Assembly (NCBI RefSeq): GCF_002900365.1
Contig: NZ_CP025979.1
Coordinates: 558,001 to 622,000 of the forward strand
DNA from: Escherichia marmotae
Lineage (GTDB): Bacteria > Pseudomonadota > Gammaproteobacteria > Enterobacterales > Enterobacteriaceae
DNA: 64,000 bases
Reading direction: 5' to 3'
Positions 53,023 through 62,001 of this stretch are shown piece after piece. Made by a program: the position numbers and the translations under genes. Position 1 is the first letter of the stretch; each line of letters starts with the position of its first letter. The notes under the pieces are model-generated. The model was given only the letters and a program-made list of their open reading frames with translations. It did not search any database and had not been told where the DNA came from.

Positions 53023-54387
53023 TTAGTCACACTGGACTTTTATTGCCAGACCACCGCGAGAGGTTTCACGGTACTTGGCGTTCATATCCTTACCGGTTTC
53101 GTACATTGTCTCGATGACTTTATCCAGCGAGACGCGCGGAGCACTGGTGCGGCGTAAAGCCATGCGTGCGGCGTTGATCGCCTTCACCGATGCAATAGCA
53201 TTACGCTCAATGCATGGCACCTGAACCTGACCGGCCACCGGATCGCAGGTCAGACCGAGGTTGTGTTCCATCCCAATTTCCGCTGCCACACAAACCTGTT
53301 CCGGGCTACCGCCCAACAATTCAGCCAGGCCTGCGGCGGCCATTGAACAGGCTACGCCGACTTCGCCCTGACAACCCACTTCAGCACCGGAAATAGAAGC
53401 GTTCATTTTATACAACGCGCCAATTGCCCCAGCGGCCATAAAATAGCGGGTATAGATATCCGGGCTGACCGATTCAATAAAGTGGTCGTAATAGGCCAAC
53501 ACTGCCGGAACAATGCCGCACGCACCGTTGGTAGGCGCTGTCACCACGCGACCACCTGCGGCGTTTTCTTCGTTCACTGCCAGCGCAAACATGTTCACCC
53601 AGTCGATAACATTCATCGGATCGTTAGACAGTTTATCGCTGGAAACCAGCATCCGGCGCAGGGCAGATGCACGGCGCGGAACACGCAGCGGCCCAGGCAA
53701 TACGCCTTCGGTATTCATTCCGCGATCGATACACGCCTGCATGGTCTGCCAGACATGCGCGAAATAGTCATCGATCTCTTTCTTACTGTGCAGCGCCAGT
53801 TCGTTCTGCATTGCCAGGCCGGAAAGGGAATAGCCAGTTTCATTACAGTACGCCAGCAACTCGGTTGCAGATTTAAACGGATACGGCACACTGACTTCGT
53901 TGGTGGCATCGTGACCAAAATGTTCTTCATCGACGATAAAACCGCCGCCGATGGAATAATAAGTTTTGCTGTAAACAACTTTATCGCCATTATACGCGTG
54001 GATCTGCATCCCGTTTTCATGCAGCGGCAGGTTGCCGTTATGAAAACGCATCCCATTGTCACGGGGGAAATCCACTTCATGCCGTCCCTGCGCCAGCAGC
54101 AGACGTTCGCGCTCTTCTACGTCGCGAATAAAACCGGGAATACTGTCGATATCCACGGTGGCAGGTTCGTTACCTGCAAGACCCATAATAATGGCGATAT
54201 CGGTATGATGGCCTTTACCCGTCAGCGATAGAGAACCGTAAACGTCCACGGCAACGCGGGTAACGCTATCCAGTAAGCCTTTTTCGACCAGATCATCGAC
54301 GAACTGTTTACCCGCCTTCATAGGCCCTACAGTATGGGAAGATGAGGGACCAATCCCCACCTTAAACATGTCGAATAGACTAATCAC
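53023..54387 (-). CDS. sdaA: L-serine deaminase I SdaA
   Basis: Iron-sulfur enzyme converting L-serine to pyruvate and ammonia. The 454 residues have an N-terminal domain with the phosphate-binding motif GPSSSHTVGPM and a C-terminal alpha domain. Cysteines for the [4Fe-4S] cluster lie in AEVGCQGEVGVACSM and LTCDPVAGQVQVPCIERN; the C-terminal cysteine of QCD at the very end acts as a tail ligand. Regulated by Lrp in E. coli. Start ATG 54387. Intact. Confidence 0.96.
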   Translation of the reverse strand: MISLFDMFKVGIGPSSSHTVGPMKAGKQFVDDLVEKGLLDSVTRVAVDVYGSLSLTGKGHHTDIAIIMGLAGNEPATVDIDSIPGFIRDVEERERLLLAQGRHEVDFPRDNGMRFHNGNLPLHENGMQIHAYNGDKVVYSKTYYSIGGGFIVDEEHFGHDATNEVSVPYPFKSATELLAYCNETGYSLSGLAMQNELALHSKKEIDDYFAHVWQTMQACIDRGMNTEGVLPGPLRVPRRASALRRMLVSSDKLSNDPMNVIDWVNMFALAVNEENAAGGRVVTAPTNGACGIVPAVLAYYDHFIESVSPDIYTRYFMAAGAIGALYKMNASISGAEVGCQGEVGVACSMAAAGLAELLGGSPEQVCVAAEIGMEHNLGLTCDPVAGQVQVPCIERNAIASVKAINAARMALRRTSAPRVSLDKVIETMYETGKDMNAKYRETSRGGLAIKVQCD

Positions 54388-54570
54388 GATAATACTCCTG
54401 ACAAGGTGACTGGACTTCCAGTAACGAACTAATAACAGCGCATAGTGTAAGAGGGAACGCGGCGATCGGCTTAACTATTCACATGAATTAAACTAATCAA
54501 AAACCGCGATTTAACTAATATTGCGATGATTGTCTCAAGTAGTGTTTTGTAGATGTAAAGATAAGTATAG

Positions 54571-55149
54571 TCAGGGTTTCACACCAATTTGCAGTGCCAG
54601 CTCACGAATTATGCCTGCGGTCATTCCCCATACAAAATACTGTTCGTACCAGGAAAGCCATACCCGATGTGAATCGCCACGGCGGTAGATATCTAAAGGG
54701 TGATAGCGCCCCAGATGTAATGCCTGAGCGAGCGGCATTTCAAACACAGCGGAGACTTCATCTTCACTGGCGCGATAGGGTAAATCGGGCGGGATAATAC
54801 CGACGACTGGGGTTACCTGGTAACCCGTTACGCTATCGACGGGCGGCAGCACGCCGATAACTTCAACGGCTGAAGGCGGTATAGCGACTTCTTCTTCGGC
54901 TTCGCGTAGCGCGGCGGCGATAACTGACGCGTCGGTGTCATCTACTGCGCCACCTGGAAACGCCACCTGTCCGGCGTGTTTACGCAGGTGAATTGAACGC
55001 TGAGTAAGTAACAAACCCGGTTGCGGTCGGCGCACGATGGGGATTAACACAGCAGCCTGACGATGATTTAAGGTTTCCCGGTTAATTTGCGGGCGCAAAA
55101 GTTGAAAGCGTGATAAAAAATCATCAAGCGTCAGGCTACGGTATTCCAC
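54571..55149 (-). CDS. nudL: Nudix hydrolase NudL
   Basis: A 192-residue Nudix-fold protein (YeaB), thought to be a CoA pyrophosphatase from its relationship to the NudL/CoA group. The Nudix box is [25 protein letters not shown], with the REAEEE core present. A UPF0035 motif precedes it ([21 protein letters not shown]). Activity in E. coli has been reported as weak or context dependent. It lies 3 bases after pabB on the same strand. Intact. Confidence 0.92.
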
Positions 55150-55152
55150 GTC

Positions 55153-56514
55153 TTACTTCTCCAGTTGCTTCAGAATACGATTAACTTTATCAAAAGTTTC
55201 CTGATATTCCGCCTCTTCCTGGCTATCGGCGACAATACCGCCGCCCGCAGAGCAGTAAATTTGCCCGTTAACCGCGGTCAGGGTGCGGATAGTGATGCTG
55301 GTGTCCATATTGCCGCAAAAACTTAAATAGCCAATGCTGCCACACCAGGCGTTGCGTCGCTGAGGTTCCAGTTCGTCGATAATTTCCATTGCCCGTACTT
55401 TCGGTGCGCCGGTGATTGAGCCTCCGGGAAAAGCCGCGCGCAGCAGATCGCTGGCATGCAACTGCTCGGGAAGGCGTGCCGTTATGGTGCTGACCAGATG
55501 ATGCACTGCAGGGAAGGGCTCCACCACGAACAGCTCCGGCACTTTTACCGAACCTGCGACGGCAACACGGCCAATATCATTACGCATTAAATCGACAATC
55601 ATCAGGTTTTCGGCGCGATCTTTCGGTGAGTTCGCCAGTTTTTCTGCCTGTTTGCTATCTTCCTGAGGATCGGCCAGACGCGGCAGAGTGCCTTTAATCG
55701 GACGGGTCTGGATCTCACCATCAGCACAAAGAATAAAACGTTCTGGCGAGAGGCTTAAAATCGCACCTTGCTCCAGGCGCAGGAAGGCACTAAATGGTGC
55801 ACGGTTGGCCTGGTTGAGTTTAACGAACGCCAGCCACTCATCACCAGAATAGGTAGCTTGAAAACGCTGGGCAAGATTCACCTGGTAACAATCGCCGCTG
55901 TGCAGATATTCCTGCACCTGGCGAAATTTCTCGCCATACTGTTCGCGGCTCATATTAGATTGCCAGGCAGAGGTTAGCGTGAAATCACCCTGCGGTGTAA
56001 TTTGCTGGTTTTCCAGCCACGCCAGACGGGCATTGACATCATTATGACTCAGCAAAGAAACAACCCGGTGCTGGTTGTCGACAATCAACGCCCAGTCGTA
56101 GATACCTACCGCCATATCAGGAAGGTTGATATCTCTCAGCGCCAATTCCGGCAGGGACTCAAAACGGCGGCCCAGGTCATAGCCAAATAAACCCAGTACG
56201 CCACCCTGAAATGGCAAATTACCATTATGCAACGGGTGAATGTTTGCATGCTCCAGCGCCTGTTGGAGTACCTTTAGCGGGTCATCAGTGGTCGTTGTAC
56301 GGGTTTCTCCTTCACACACCACGGTTTCATTACCGTGAGTTGTTAAGGTGCAAACGGGGTCTGCCACCACAATATCAAACCGACTATGCGGATGATCGGC
56401 ATAGCCGGAGTGCAAAAGCATCGCCCACGGCAAGTGGCTCAAGCGGGAGAAATAAAATTCAGCGGCGTCCTGACGCCAGGGTAAAGTAATCACAGCGGGA
56501 GATAACGTCTTCAT
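55153..56514 (-). CDS. pabB: Aminodeoxychorismate synthase subunit I PabB
   Basis: With PabA, converts chorismate and glutamine to 4-amino-4-deoxychorismate for folate. The 453 residues have an N-terminal tryptophan-binding-like domain and a C-terminal chorismate-binding domain with conserved FSPERF-type (LSLSPERFI), RPIKGTLPR (the PIKGT lysine is the nucleophile in PabB), and GSITGAPKVRAMEII. Divergent from yoaH and first gene of pabB-nudL. Intact. Confidence 0.96.
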   Translation of the reverse strand: MKTLSPAVITLPWRQDAAEFYFSRLSHLPWAMLLHSGYADHPHSRFDIVVADPVCTLTTHGNETVVCEGETRTTTTDDPLKVLQQALEHANIHPLHNGNLPFQGGVLGLFGYDLGRRFESLPELALRDINLPDMAVGIYDWALIVDNQHRVVSLLSHNDVNARLAWLENQQITPQGDFTLTSAWQSNMSREQYGEKFRQVQEYLHSGDCYQVNLAQRFQATYSGDEWLAFVKLNQANRAPFSAFLRLEQGAILSLSPERFILCADGEIQTRPIKGTLPRLADPQEDSKQAEKLANSPKDRAENLMIVDLMRNDIGRVAVAGSVKVPELFVVEPFPAVHHLVSTITARLPEQLHASDLLRAAFPGGSITGAPKVRAMEIIDELEPQRRNAWCGSIGYLSFCGNMDTSITIRTLTAVNGQIYCSAGGGIVADSQEEAEYQETFDKVNRILKQLEK

Positions 56515-56587
56515 TAGTCCTGACTCTACTGGCTATGTGCCGGGTAGCATGAAATAATTAGCGCCAACAATTTAGCAGGAGTTAACA

Positions 56588-56767
56588 ATGTTTGCAGGTT
56601 TACCTTCACTCACCCATGAACAGCAGCAAAAAGCCGTTGAGCGGATTCAGGAATTGATGGCACAGGGGATGAGCAGCGGTCAGGCAATCGCACTGGTAGC
56701 CGAAGAGTTACGCGCCAACCATTCCGGCGAACGGATTGTGGCGCGTTTTGAGGATGAAGACGAGTAA
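56588..56767 (+). CDS. yoaH: Small protein YoaH
   Basis: A 59-residue acidic protein ([20 protein letters not shown]...ARFEDEDE), the UPF0181 family. Predicted helical, no signal peptide. Function unknown; the family is conserved in enterobacteria. ATG 56588 follows GGAGTTA. It is 6 bases from the pentapeptide-repeat gene and probably co-transcribed. Confidence 0.88.
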
Positions 56768-56773
56768 TACACA

Positions 56774-57226
56774 ATGATCCGTATCGATTTCGTCACGGAT
56801 GACGTTCTGTATCTTGATACGGATAGCCTCATCGGCTGGGATTTTTCCGGCATGAATTTACATCGCGCTATTTTTGATGGCATGTGTCTGGATGGTGCTC
56901 GGTTTAATGATGCACATCTGCGTAATATCAGTTTTATCACATCCTCCCTTATTGGGGCCGACCTCTCGTCTGCCGCCCTGATGTGTGCCTGGCTAAATCA
57001 CACCGATCTGACGAATTGTAATTTTTATCAGTCACGCCCCATTGCTGCTGATTTTAGACATTCACGACTTTGTGGGGCAGATTTTACCGCTGCCGATTTA
57101 AGAGGTGCTAATTTCGCTGGGACAGATCTTCAGAATGTTTGTTTCAACGGGGTGCATTATGACAAGCGAACCATTTGGCCTGCAGCGTTTGAACCAAAGA
57201 AACGCGGGGCTGTTTTGCTTGATTGA
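56774..57226 (+). CDS. Pentapeptide-repeat protein
   Basis: A 150-residue protein whose middle part is made of A(D/N)LXX-type pentapeptide repeats (FSGMNLHRAIFDGMCLDGAR, then LIGADLSSAAL, TDLTNCNF, GADFTAADLRGANFAGTDLQ), predicted to form a right-handed quadrilateral beta-helix. Such proteins include DNA-mimic gyrase protectors, but many have no known role and none is assigned. It starts 6 bases after yoaH. I do not recognise it between yoaH and yoaC in K-12, so it looks like an accessory gene or one lost from K-12. Convergent with yoaC. Confidence 0.8.
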   Translation: MIRIDFVTDDVLYLDTDSLIGWDFSGMNLHRAIFDGMCLDGARFNDAHLRNISFITSSLIGADLSSAALMCAWLNHTDLTNCNFYQSRPIAADFRHSRLCGADFTAADLRGANFAGTDLQNVCFNGVHYDKRTIWPAAFEPKKRGAVLLD

Positions 57227-57317
57227 ATTCAGCGGTTTTATTGATAACGAGAAAAAAGGACGCTTTTCTAAGATCAATGAAAGCGTCCGGATTGATTTTT
57301 AGTGCTGGAGTTTTGAC

Positions 57318-57617
57318 TCACACAAGGGCTTTAAGTTCTTCCTGCATATAAGACGAGAAGTATTCAGGGTTTTTAATCACCACGCGTTCACCAGACTCCA
57401 TTTTTTTTGCCCAGCCAACCATTTTTTCCGTGAATCCAGGATTCCAGCCTTCCTGTTCAGCTCGCGCAGTAATATCGGTGGCCGTCGCGGGTACACCCAG
57501 AGCATGCAAATATTTAAATATTCCCTTCGCCGTACTTTCATTCATAGAGCTGGGGGTTGGTGCTGATATATCCATAGCACTAATGAAATCCAGGGCTTTA
57601 TCTATTACAGCAGGCAT
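57318..57617 (-). CDS. yoaC: Conserved protein YoaC (DUF1889)
   Basis: A 99-residue soluble protein, MPAVIDKALDFISAMD..., matching E. coli YoaC (DUF1889). Mostly helical, with GWNPGFTEKMVGWAKKMESGERV in the centre. Function unknown. The stop is convergent with the pentapeptide gene about 90 bases away. Intact. Confidence 0.9.
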   Translation of the reverse strand: MPAVIDKALDFISAMDISAPTPSSMNESTAKGIFKYLHALGVPATATDITARAEQEGWNPGFTEKMVGWAKKMESGERVVIKNPEYFSSYMQEELKALV

Positions 57618-58036
57618 ATTCTTGTCCTTAAATTAACCACGTTTTCGATAAGGCTATATATGACATTAAATTGTGCCTAATATCAAAAGGATTATGACAA
57701 TATCTCATTCGTTAACCTGTTGACATTCAGGTATTTTAAAGGTAGCAGGTCATGGCGGGTTATCTAGTGATGTGCCGAAATTAACAGAGAATCGTAGTAC
57801 CGTAGCCTGGTTGTTCAGGTAAGTAAGGGCAACAGCGGAAAACAGGTTAGGTTAATTGAGTGATTAACACGTGGTTTAGTTTTTATGATTAATATCGTTT
57901 CTTTATAAATAAACTTGAAATCAAAAAAATAAATAATAAAGCCCCCGACTGGGGCACCGTCCATCTAAAGTAAGAGCTTAAGCACTGGTCGATTTGTTCA
58001 TGATCGACCAGTATTTTCGATAATTCTCTTCCGGAA
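57618..58036. other. yoaC-yoaB intergenic region
   Basis: About 420 AT-rich bases containing the yoaC promoter and the end of yoaB. A perfect 10-bp stem ACTGGTCGAT / ATCGACCAGT (57984-57993 and 58003-58012) followed by ATTTT on the plus strand is a weak terminator candidate for yoaB. No small gene was recognised. Confidence 0.5.
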
Positions 58037-58381
58037 TTAAACCGCCGCAATAATCTTAATTTCAACTTTATACTGCGGATTCATCAGTCCCGCTTGCACC
58101 GTGCAGCGTACCGGAGCATGACCCGCGACAACCCAGGCATCCCACGCTTTATTCATTGCCGCAAAGTCGTTTTTATCGGCCAGGAAAATGGTGGCATCCA
58201 GAATGCTCGACTTATTGCTGCCCTGTTTTTCCAGCACCGCGTCAATTTGCGCCAGTGTATTTGCCGTTTGCTCAAAAGCATCGGCGTCGAGGTTTTCCGG
58301 TACGCCAGTGTAGTAGAGCGTGTTGTTGTGGATCACCACATCAGACCAGCGGGCTTCGGCGTCTATACGAACGATAGTCAT
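58037..58381 (-). CDS. yoaB: RidA-family protein YoaB
   Basis: A 114-residue member of the YjgF/YER057c/UK114 (RidA) family, which hydrolyses reactive enamine/imine intermediates from PLP enzymes. MTIVRIDAEARWSDVVIHNN, then the family motif APVRCTVQAGLMNPQYKVEIKIIA at the C-terminus, with the conserved arginine in PVRCTV. Start ATG at 58381; the longer upstream frame is not used. A role in detoxification is inferred from the family. Divergent from yoaA. Intact. Confidence 0.92.
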   Translation of the reverse strand: MTIVRIDAEARWSDVVIHNNTLYYTGVPENLDADAFEQTANTLAQIDAVLEKQGSNKSSILDATIFLADKNDFAAMNKAWDAWVVAGHAPVRCTVQAGLMNPQYKVEIKIIAAV

Positions 58382-58512
58382 CATTTTGTCCTCATTATCA
58401 TTCCATTTTTGTGCTGCAAAGACTGCCACAATGTGAAGTCGCCGTCATCACTTCAACTGGCGAAAAATAGCCTGGCCTGACATAATCCCTGTTCAAATCA
58501 ACAGGGGGTAGT

Positions 58513-60423
58513 GTGACGGACGATTTTGCACCAGACGGTCAGTTGGCGAAAGCGATACCAGGCTTTAAGCCGCGTGAACCACAGCGACAGATGGCGGTAG
58601 CCGTCACCGGGGCGATAGAAAAAAGCCAACCGCTGGTGGTGGAAGCGGGAACCGGTACGGGCAAAACCTACGCTTACCTTGCCCCTGCGCTGCGGGCGAA
58701 AAAGAAAGTCATTATCTCGACTGGCTCGAAAGCATTACAAGATCAACTCTACAGCCGTGATTTGCCGACGGTGTCAAAGGCGCTGAAATACACCGGCAAT
58801 GTGGCATTGTTGAAAGGACGTTCAAACTACCTCTGTCTCGAACGTCTCGAACAGCAGGCGCTGGCGGGCGGCGATCTGCCGGTACAAATCTTAAGCGATG
58901 TGATCCTGCTACGCTCCTGGTCCAATCAAACCGTCGATGGTGATATCAGCACCTGCGTCAGCGTTGCGGAAGATTCTCAGGCATGGCCGCTGGTCACCAG
59001 CACTAACGATAACTGCCTCGGCAGCGACTGCCCGATGTATAAAGATTGCTTTGTGGTCAAAGCACGCAAAAAAGCGATGGACGCCGATGTAGTGGTGGTA
59101 AACCATCATTTGTTTCTGGCGGATATGGTGGTCAAAGAGAGCGGATTTGGCGAACTGATCCCGGAAGCGGACGTGATGATCTTCGACGAAGCCCATCAGT
59201 TGCCGGATATTGCCAGCCAGTACTTTGGTCAGTCACTTTCCAGCCGACAACTGCTCGACCTGGCAAAAGACATCACCATCGCCTATCGCACTGAATTAAA
59301 AGACACTCAACAGTTACAAAAGTGCGCCGACCGCCTTGCTCAGAGTGCGCAGGATTTTCGCCTGCAACTCGGTGAGCCGGGTTATCGTGGCAATCTGCGC
59401 GAATTGTTAGCCAATCCGCAAATTCAGCGGGCGTTTTTACTGCTCGATGACACGCTTGAACTCTGTTACGACGTGGCGAAATTGTCGCTGGGTCGTTCCG
59501 CGTTGCTGGATGCGGCATTTGAACGTGCCACGTTATATCGCACACGTCTGAAGCGGCTGAAAGAGATCAACCAACCGGGCTACAGTTACTGGTACGAATG
59601 CACCTCACGTCATTTCACTCTGGCGCTGACGCCGCTCAGCGTGGCGGATAAATTCAAAGAGTTAATGGCACAAAAACCCGGAAGCTGGATTTTTACCTCG
59701 GCAACGTTGTCAGTGAATGACGATCTGCATCATTTTACCTCCCGGCTTGGCATCGAACAGGCCGAGTCGTTGCTGTTACCCAGCCCATTTGATTACAGCC
59801 GCCAGGCGTTACTCTGTGTGCCGCGTAACCTGCCGCAAACTAATCAACCGGGTTCCGCACGGCAACTGGCAGCAATGTTGCGACCGCTCATCGAAGCCAA
59901 CAATGGGCGCTGCTTTATGCTTTGCACCTCACACGCCATGATGCGTGATCTGGCCGAGCAGTTCCGTGCCACCATGACGCTTCCCGTTTTGTTGCAGGGT
60001 GAAACCAGTAAAGGGCAATTGTTGCAGCAGTTTGTCAGTGCCGGTAACGCGCTTCTTGTCGCAACCAGTAGTTTCTGGGAAGGGGTGGATGTGCGCGGCG
60101 ATACGCTGTCACTGGTGATTATCGACAAGTTGCCGTTTACCTCGCCGGACGACCCACTACTAAAAGCGCGAATGGAAGATTGTCGTTTGCGCGGTGGCGA
60201 CCCGTTCGATGAAGTGCAACTGCCAGATGCGGTCATTACTCTCAAACAGGGGGTAGGGCGACTGATTCGCGACGCCGACGATCGCGGTGTGCTGGTGATT
60301 TGCGACAATCGGCTGGTGATGCGCCCTTACGGCGCGACGTTCCTCGCCAGCCTGCCGCCTGCGCCGCGCACCCGTGATATAGCCCGTGCGGTTCGTTTCC
60401 TTGCGATACCTTCCTCCAGGTAA
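58513..60423 (+). CDS. yoaA: DinG/XPD-family helicase YoaA
   Basis: Superfamily 2 iron-sulfur DNA helicase acting with HolC (chi) in repair of stalled forks. The 636 residues have Walker A in VVEAGTGTGKTYAYL, the Fe-S cysteines in SNYLCLERL and CLGSDCPMYKDC, DEAH in MIFDEAHQLPD, and late motifs VATSSFWEGVDVRG and QGVGRLIRDADDRG. Start GTG 58513 after GGGGGTA. Divergent from yoaB and followed 57 bases later by tsaB. Intact. Confidence 0.95.
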   Translation: MTDDFAPDGQLAKAIPGFKPREPQRQMAVAVTGAIEKSQPLVVEAGTGTGKTYAYLAPALRAKKKVIISTGSKALQDQLYSRDLPTVSKALKYTGNVALLKGRSNYLCLERLEQQALAGGDLPVQILSDVILLRSWSNQTVDGDISTCVSVAEDSQAWPLVTSTNDNCLGSDCPMYKDCFVVKARKKAMDADVVVVNHHLFLADMVVKESGFGELIPEADVMIFDEAHQLPDIASQYFGQSLSSRQLLDLAKDITIAYRTELKDTQQLQKCADRLAQSAQDFRLQLGEPGYRGNLRELLANPQIQRAFLLLDDTLELCYDVAKLSLGRSALLDAAFERATLYRTRLKRLKEINQPGYSYWYECTSRHFTLALTPLSVADKFKELMAQKPGSWIFTSATLSVNDDLHHFTSRLGIEQAESLLLPSPFDYSRQALLCVPRNLPQTNQPGSARQLAAMLRPLIEANNGRCFMLCTSHAMMRDLAEQFRATMTLPVLLQGETSKGQLLQQFVSAGNALLVATSSFWEGVDVRGDTLSLVIIDKLPFTSPDDPLLKARMEDCRLRGGDPFDEVQLPDAVITLKQGVGRLIRDADDRGVLVICDNRLVMRPYGATFLASLPPAPRTRDIARAVRFLAIPSSR

Positions 60424-60480
60424 TTTGTGATGGAGTATGGTATGATGCGCGCCTTTTTATTGATCTAAGCACGAAGACCC

Positions 60481-61176
60481 ATGCGAATTCTGGCTATCGA
60501 TACCGCGACAGAGGCCTGCTCTGTCGCCCTGTGGAATGACGGCACTGTCAACGCTCATTTTGAGCTTTGCCCACGTGAACATACTCAACGAATCTTACCG
60601 ATGGTGCAGGATATCCTGACCACCAGCGGAACCTCCCTGACTAACATAAACGCATTAGCTTACGGGCGTGGTCCCGGTAGCTTCACCGGTGTGCGTATCG
60701 GTATTGGTATTGCACAAGGGCTGGCGCTTGGCGCGGAGCTGCCGATGATTGGCGTCTCCACGCTAATGACCATGGCGCAAGGGGCATGGCGCAAAAATGG
60801 CGCGACCCGCGTGCTGGCGGCCATTGACGCGCGAATGGGCGAAGTTTACTGGGCCGAATATCAGCGTGATGAAAATGGTATCTGGCACGGTGAAGAAACC
60901 GAAGCTGTACTCAAACCAGAACTCGTTCATGAGCGGATGCAGCAGCTTTCCGGTGAATGGGTGACGGTGGGGACAGGCTGGCAAGCCTGGCCGGATCTCG
61001 GTAAAGAGAGCGGGCTGGTTTTGCGCGATGGCGAAGTGTTACTGCCCGCCGCAGAAGATATGCTGCCGATTGCCTGCCAGCTCTTTGCTGAAGGCAAAAC
61101 GGTGGCAGTGGAACATGCCGAGCCGGTTTATTTGCGTAACAACGTCGCGTGGAAGAAACTTCCGGGCAAAGAATGA
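60481..61176 (+). CDS. tsaB: tRNA t6A synthesis protein TsaB
   Basis: Non-catalytic partner of TsaD (with TsaE) in threonylcarbamoyl transfer to A37 of ANN-decoding tRNAs; essential in E. coli. The 231 residues begin MRILAIDTATEACSVALWND, an ASKHA nucleotide-binding fold, with the family motif GRGPGSFTGVRIGIGIAQGLA. ATG 60481 follows the promoter-like TATGGTATGATG (60437-60448). Intact. Confidence 0.96.
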   Translation: MRILAIDTATEACSVALWNDGTVNAHFELCPREHTQRILPMVQDILTTSGTSLTNINALAYGRGPGSFTGVRIGIGIAQGLALGAELPMIGVSTLMTMAQGAWRKNGATRVLAAIDARMGEVYWAEYQRDENGIWHGEETEAVLKPELVHERMQQLSGEWVTVGTGWQAWPDLGKESGLVLRDGEVLLPAAEDMLPIACQLFAEGKTVAVEHAEPVYLRNNVAWKKLPGKE

Positions 61177-61215
61177 ATCTTAAGAATATGCCCTGAGAAA
61201 AAAAGGAGTCGCATC

Positions 61216-61797
61216 ATGGCGGTTCAAAAGAATGTTATCAAAGGCATACTGGCAGGTACGTTTGCGCTAATGTTGAGCGGTTGTGTCACTGTGCCGGATG
61301 CCATTAAAGGCAGCAGTCCCACGCCGCAACAAGATTTAGTTCGGGTGATGAGCGCGCCGCAATTGTATGTTGGTCAGGAAGCGCGCTTTGGCGGCAAAGT
61401 GGTCGCGGTACAAAACCAGCAGGGGAAAACCCGTCTGGAAATTGCCACCGTACCGCTCGATAGCGGAGCCAGGCCGACGCTGGGGGAACCTTCTCGCGGG
61501 CGCATTTATGCCGATGTGAACGGTTTTCTTGATCCAGTTGATTTCCGCGGACAACTGGTGACGGTTGTCGGGCCAATCACCGGTACGGTTGACGGTAAAA
61601 TCGGCAATACACCCTATAAATTTATGGTTATGCAGGTAACGGGCTATAAGCGTTGGCATTTAACCCAGCAGGTGATTATGCCGCCGCAGCCGATTGATCC
61701 GTGGTTTTATGGTGGCCGTGGCTGGCCCTATGGCTACGGCGGATGGGGCTGGTATAATCCCGGCCCTGCAAGAGTACAAACAGTTGTAACTGAATAA
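61216..61797 (+). CDS. yeaY: Slp-family outer-membrane lipoprotein YeaY
   Basis: A 193-residue lipoprotein: signal ending LMLSGCVTV (lipobox LSGC, acylated Cys near residue 23), then a Slp-family beta domain (SAPQLYVGQEARFGGKVVAVQNQ). A Gly/Trp/Tyr-rich C-terminus (RGWPYGYGGWGWYNPGP) is typical of the family. Function not established; the E. coli gene is sigma-E dependent. Start ATG 61216 follows AAGGAG. Intact. Confidence 0.92.
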   Translation: MAVQKNVIKGILAGTFALMLSGCVTVPDAIKGSSPTPQQDLVRVMSAPQLYVGQEARFGGKVVAVQNQQGKTRLEIATVPLDSGARPTLGEPSRGRIYADVNGFLDPVDFRGQLVTVVGPITGTVDGKIGNTPYKFMVMQVTGYKRWHLTQQVIMPPQPIDPWFYGGRGWPYGYGGWGWYNPGPARVQTVVTE

Positions 61798-61817
61798 TTG
61801 CTTGTTTTTAAAGAAAA

Positions 61818-61846
61818 AGAAACAGCGGCTGGTCCGCTGTTTCTGC
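61818..61846 (+). terminator. Likely terminator of yeaY
   Basis: AGAAACAGCGG / CCGCTGTTTCT, an 11-bp perfect stem with a 5-base loop, 20 bases after yeaY. The following T-run is poor. Confidence 0.65.
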
Positions 61847-61914
61847 ATTCTTAGAGTAAAGATAAAAATAAATAGTGACGCGCTTCGCAACCTTTTCGTT
61901 GGGGAATTATCAAG

Positions 61915-61928
61915 CTGGTATGATGAGT
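61915..61928 (+). promoter_or_regulatory. FadR operator upstream of fadD
   Basis: CTGGTATGATGAGT, part of AGCTGGTATGATGAGTTAA, matches the known FadR operator of E. coli fadD. It lies 74 bases before the fadD start, and FadR binding there represses fadD when acyl-CoA is scarce. The same 14-mer occurs upstream of fadR (564-577). Confidence 0.8.
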
Positions 61929-62001
61929 TAATATTATGTTAATAACATGTATATCACTTGGGGTTGCGATGACGACGAACACGCATTTTAGAGGTGAAGA
62001 A

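Noticed and set aside
53482..54231. Plus-strand open frame of 249 codons
   Set aside because: It is antisense to sdaA and rich in His/Arg/Gln as expected for a shadow frame; no start signal.
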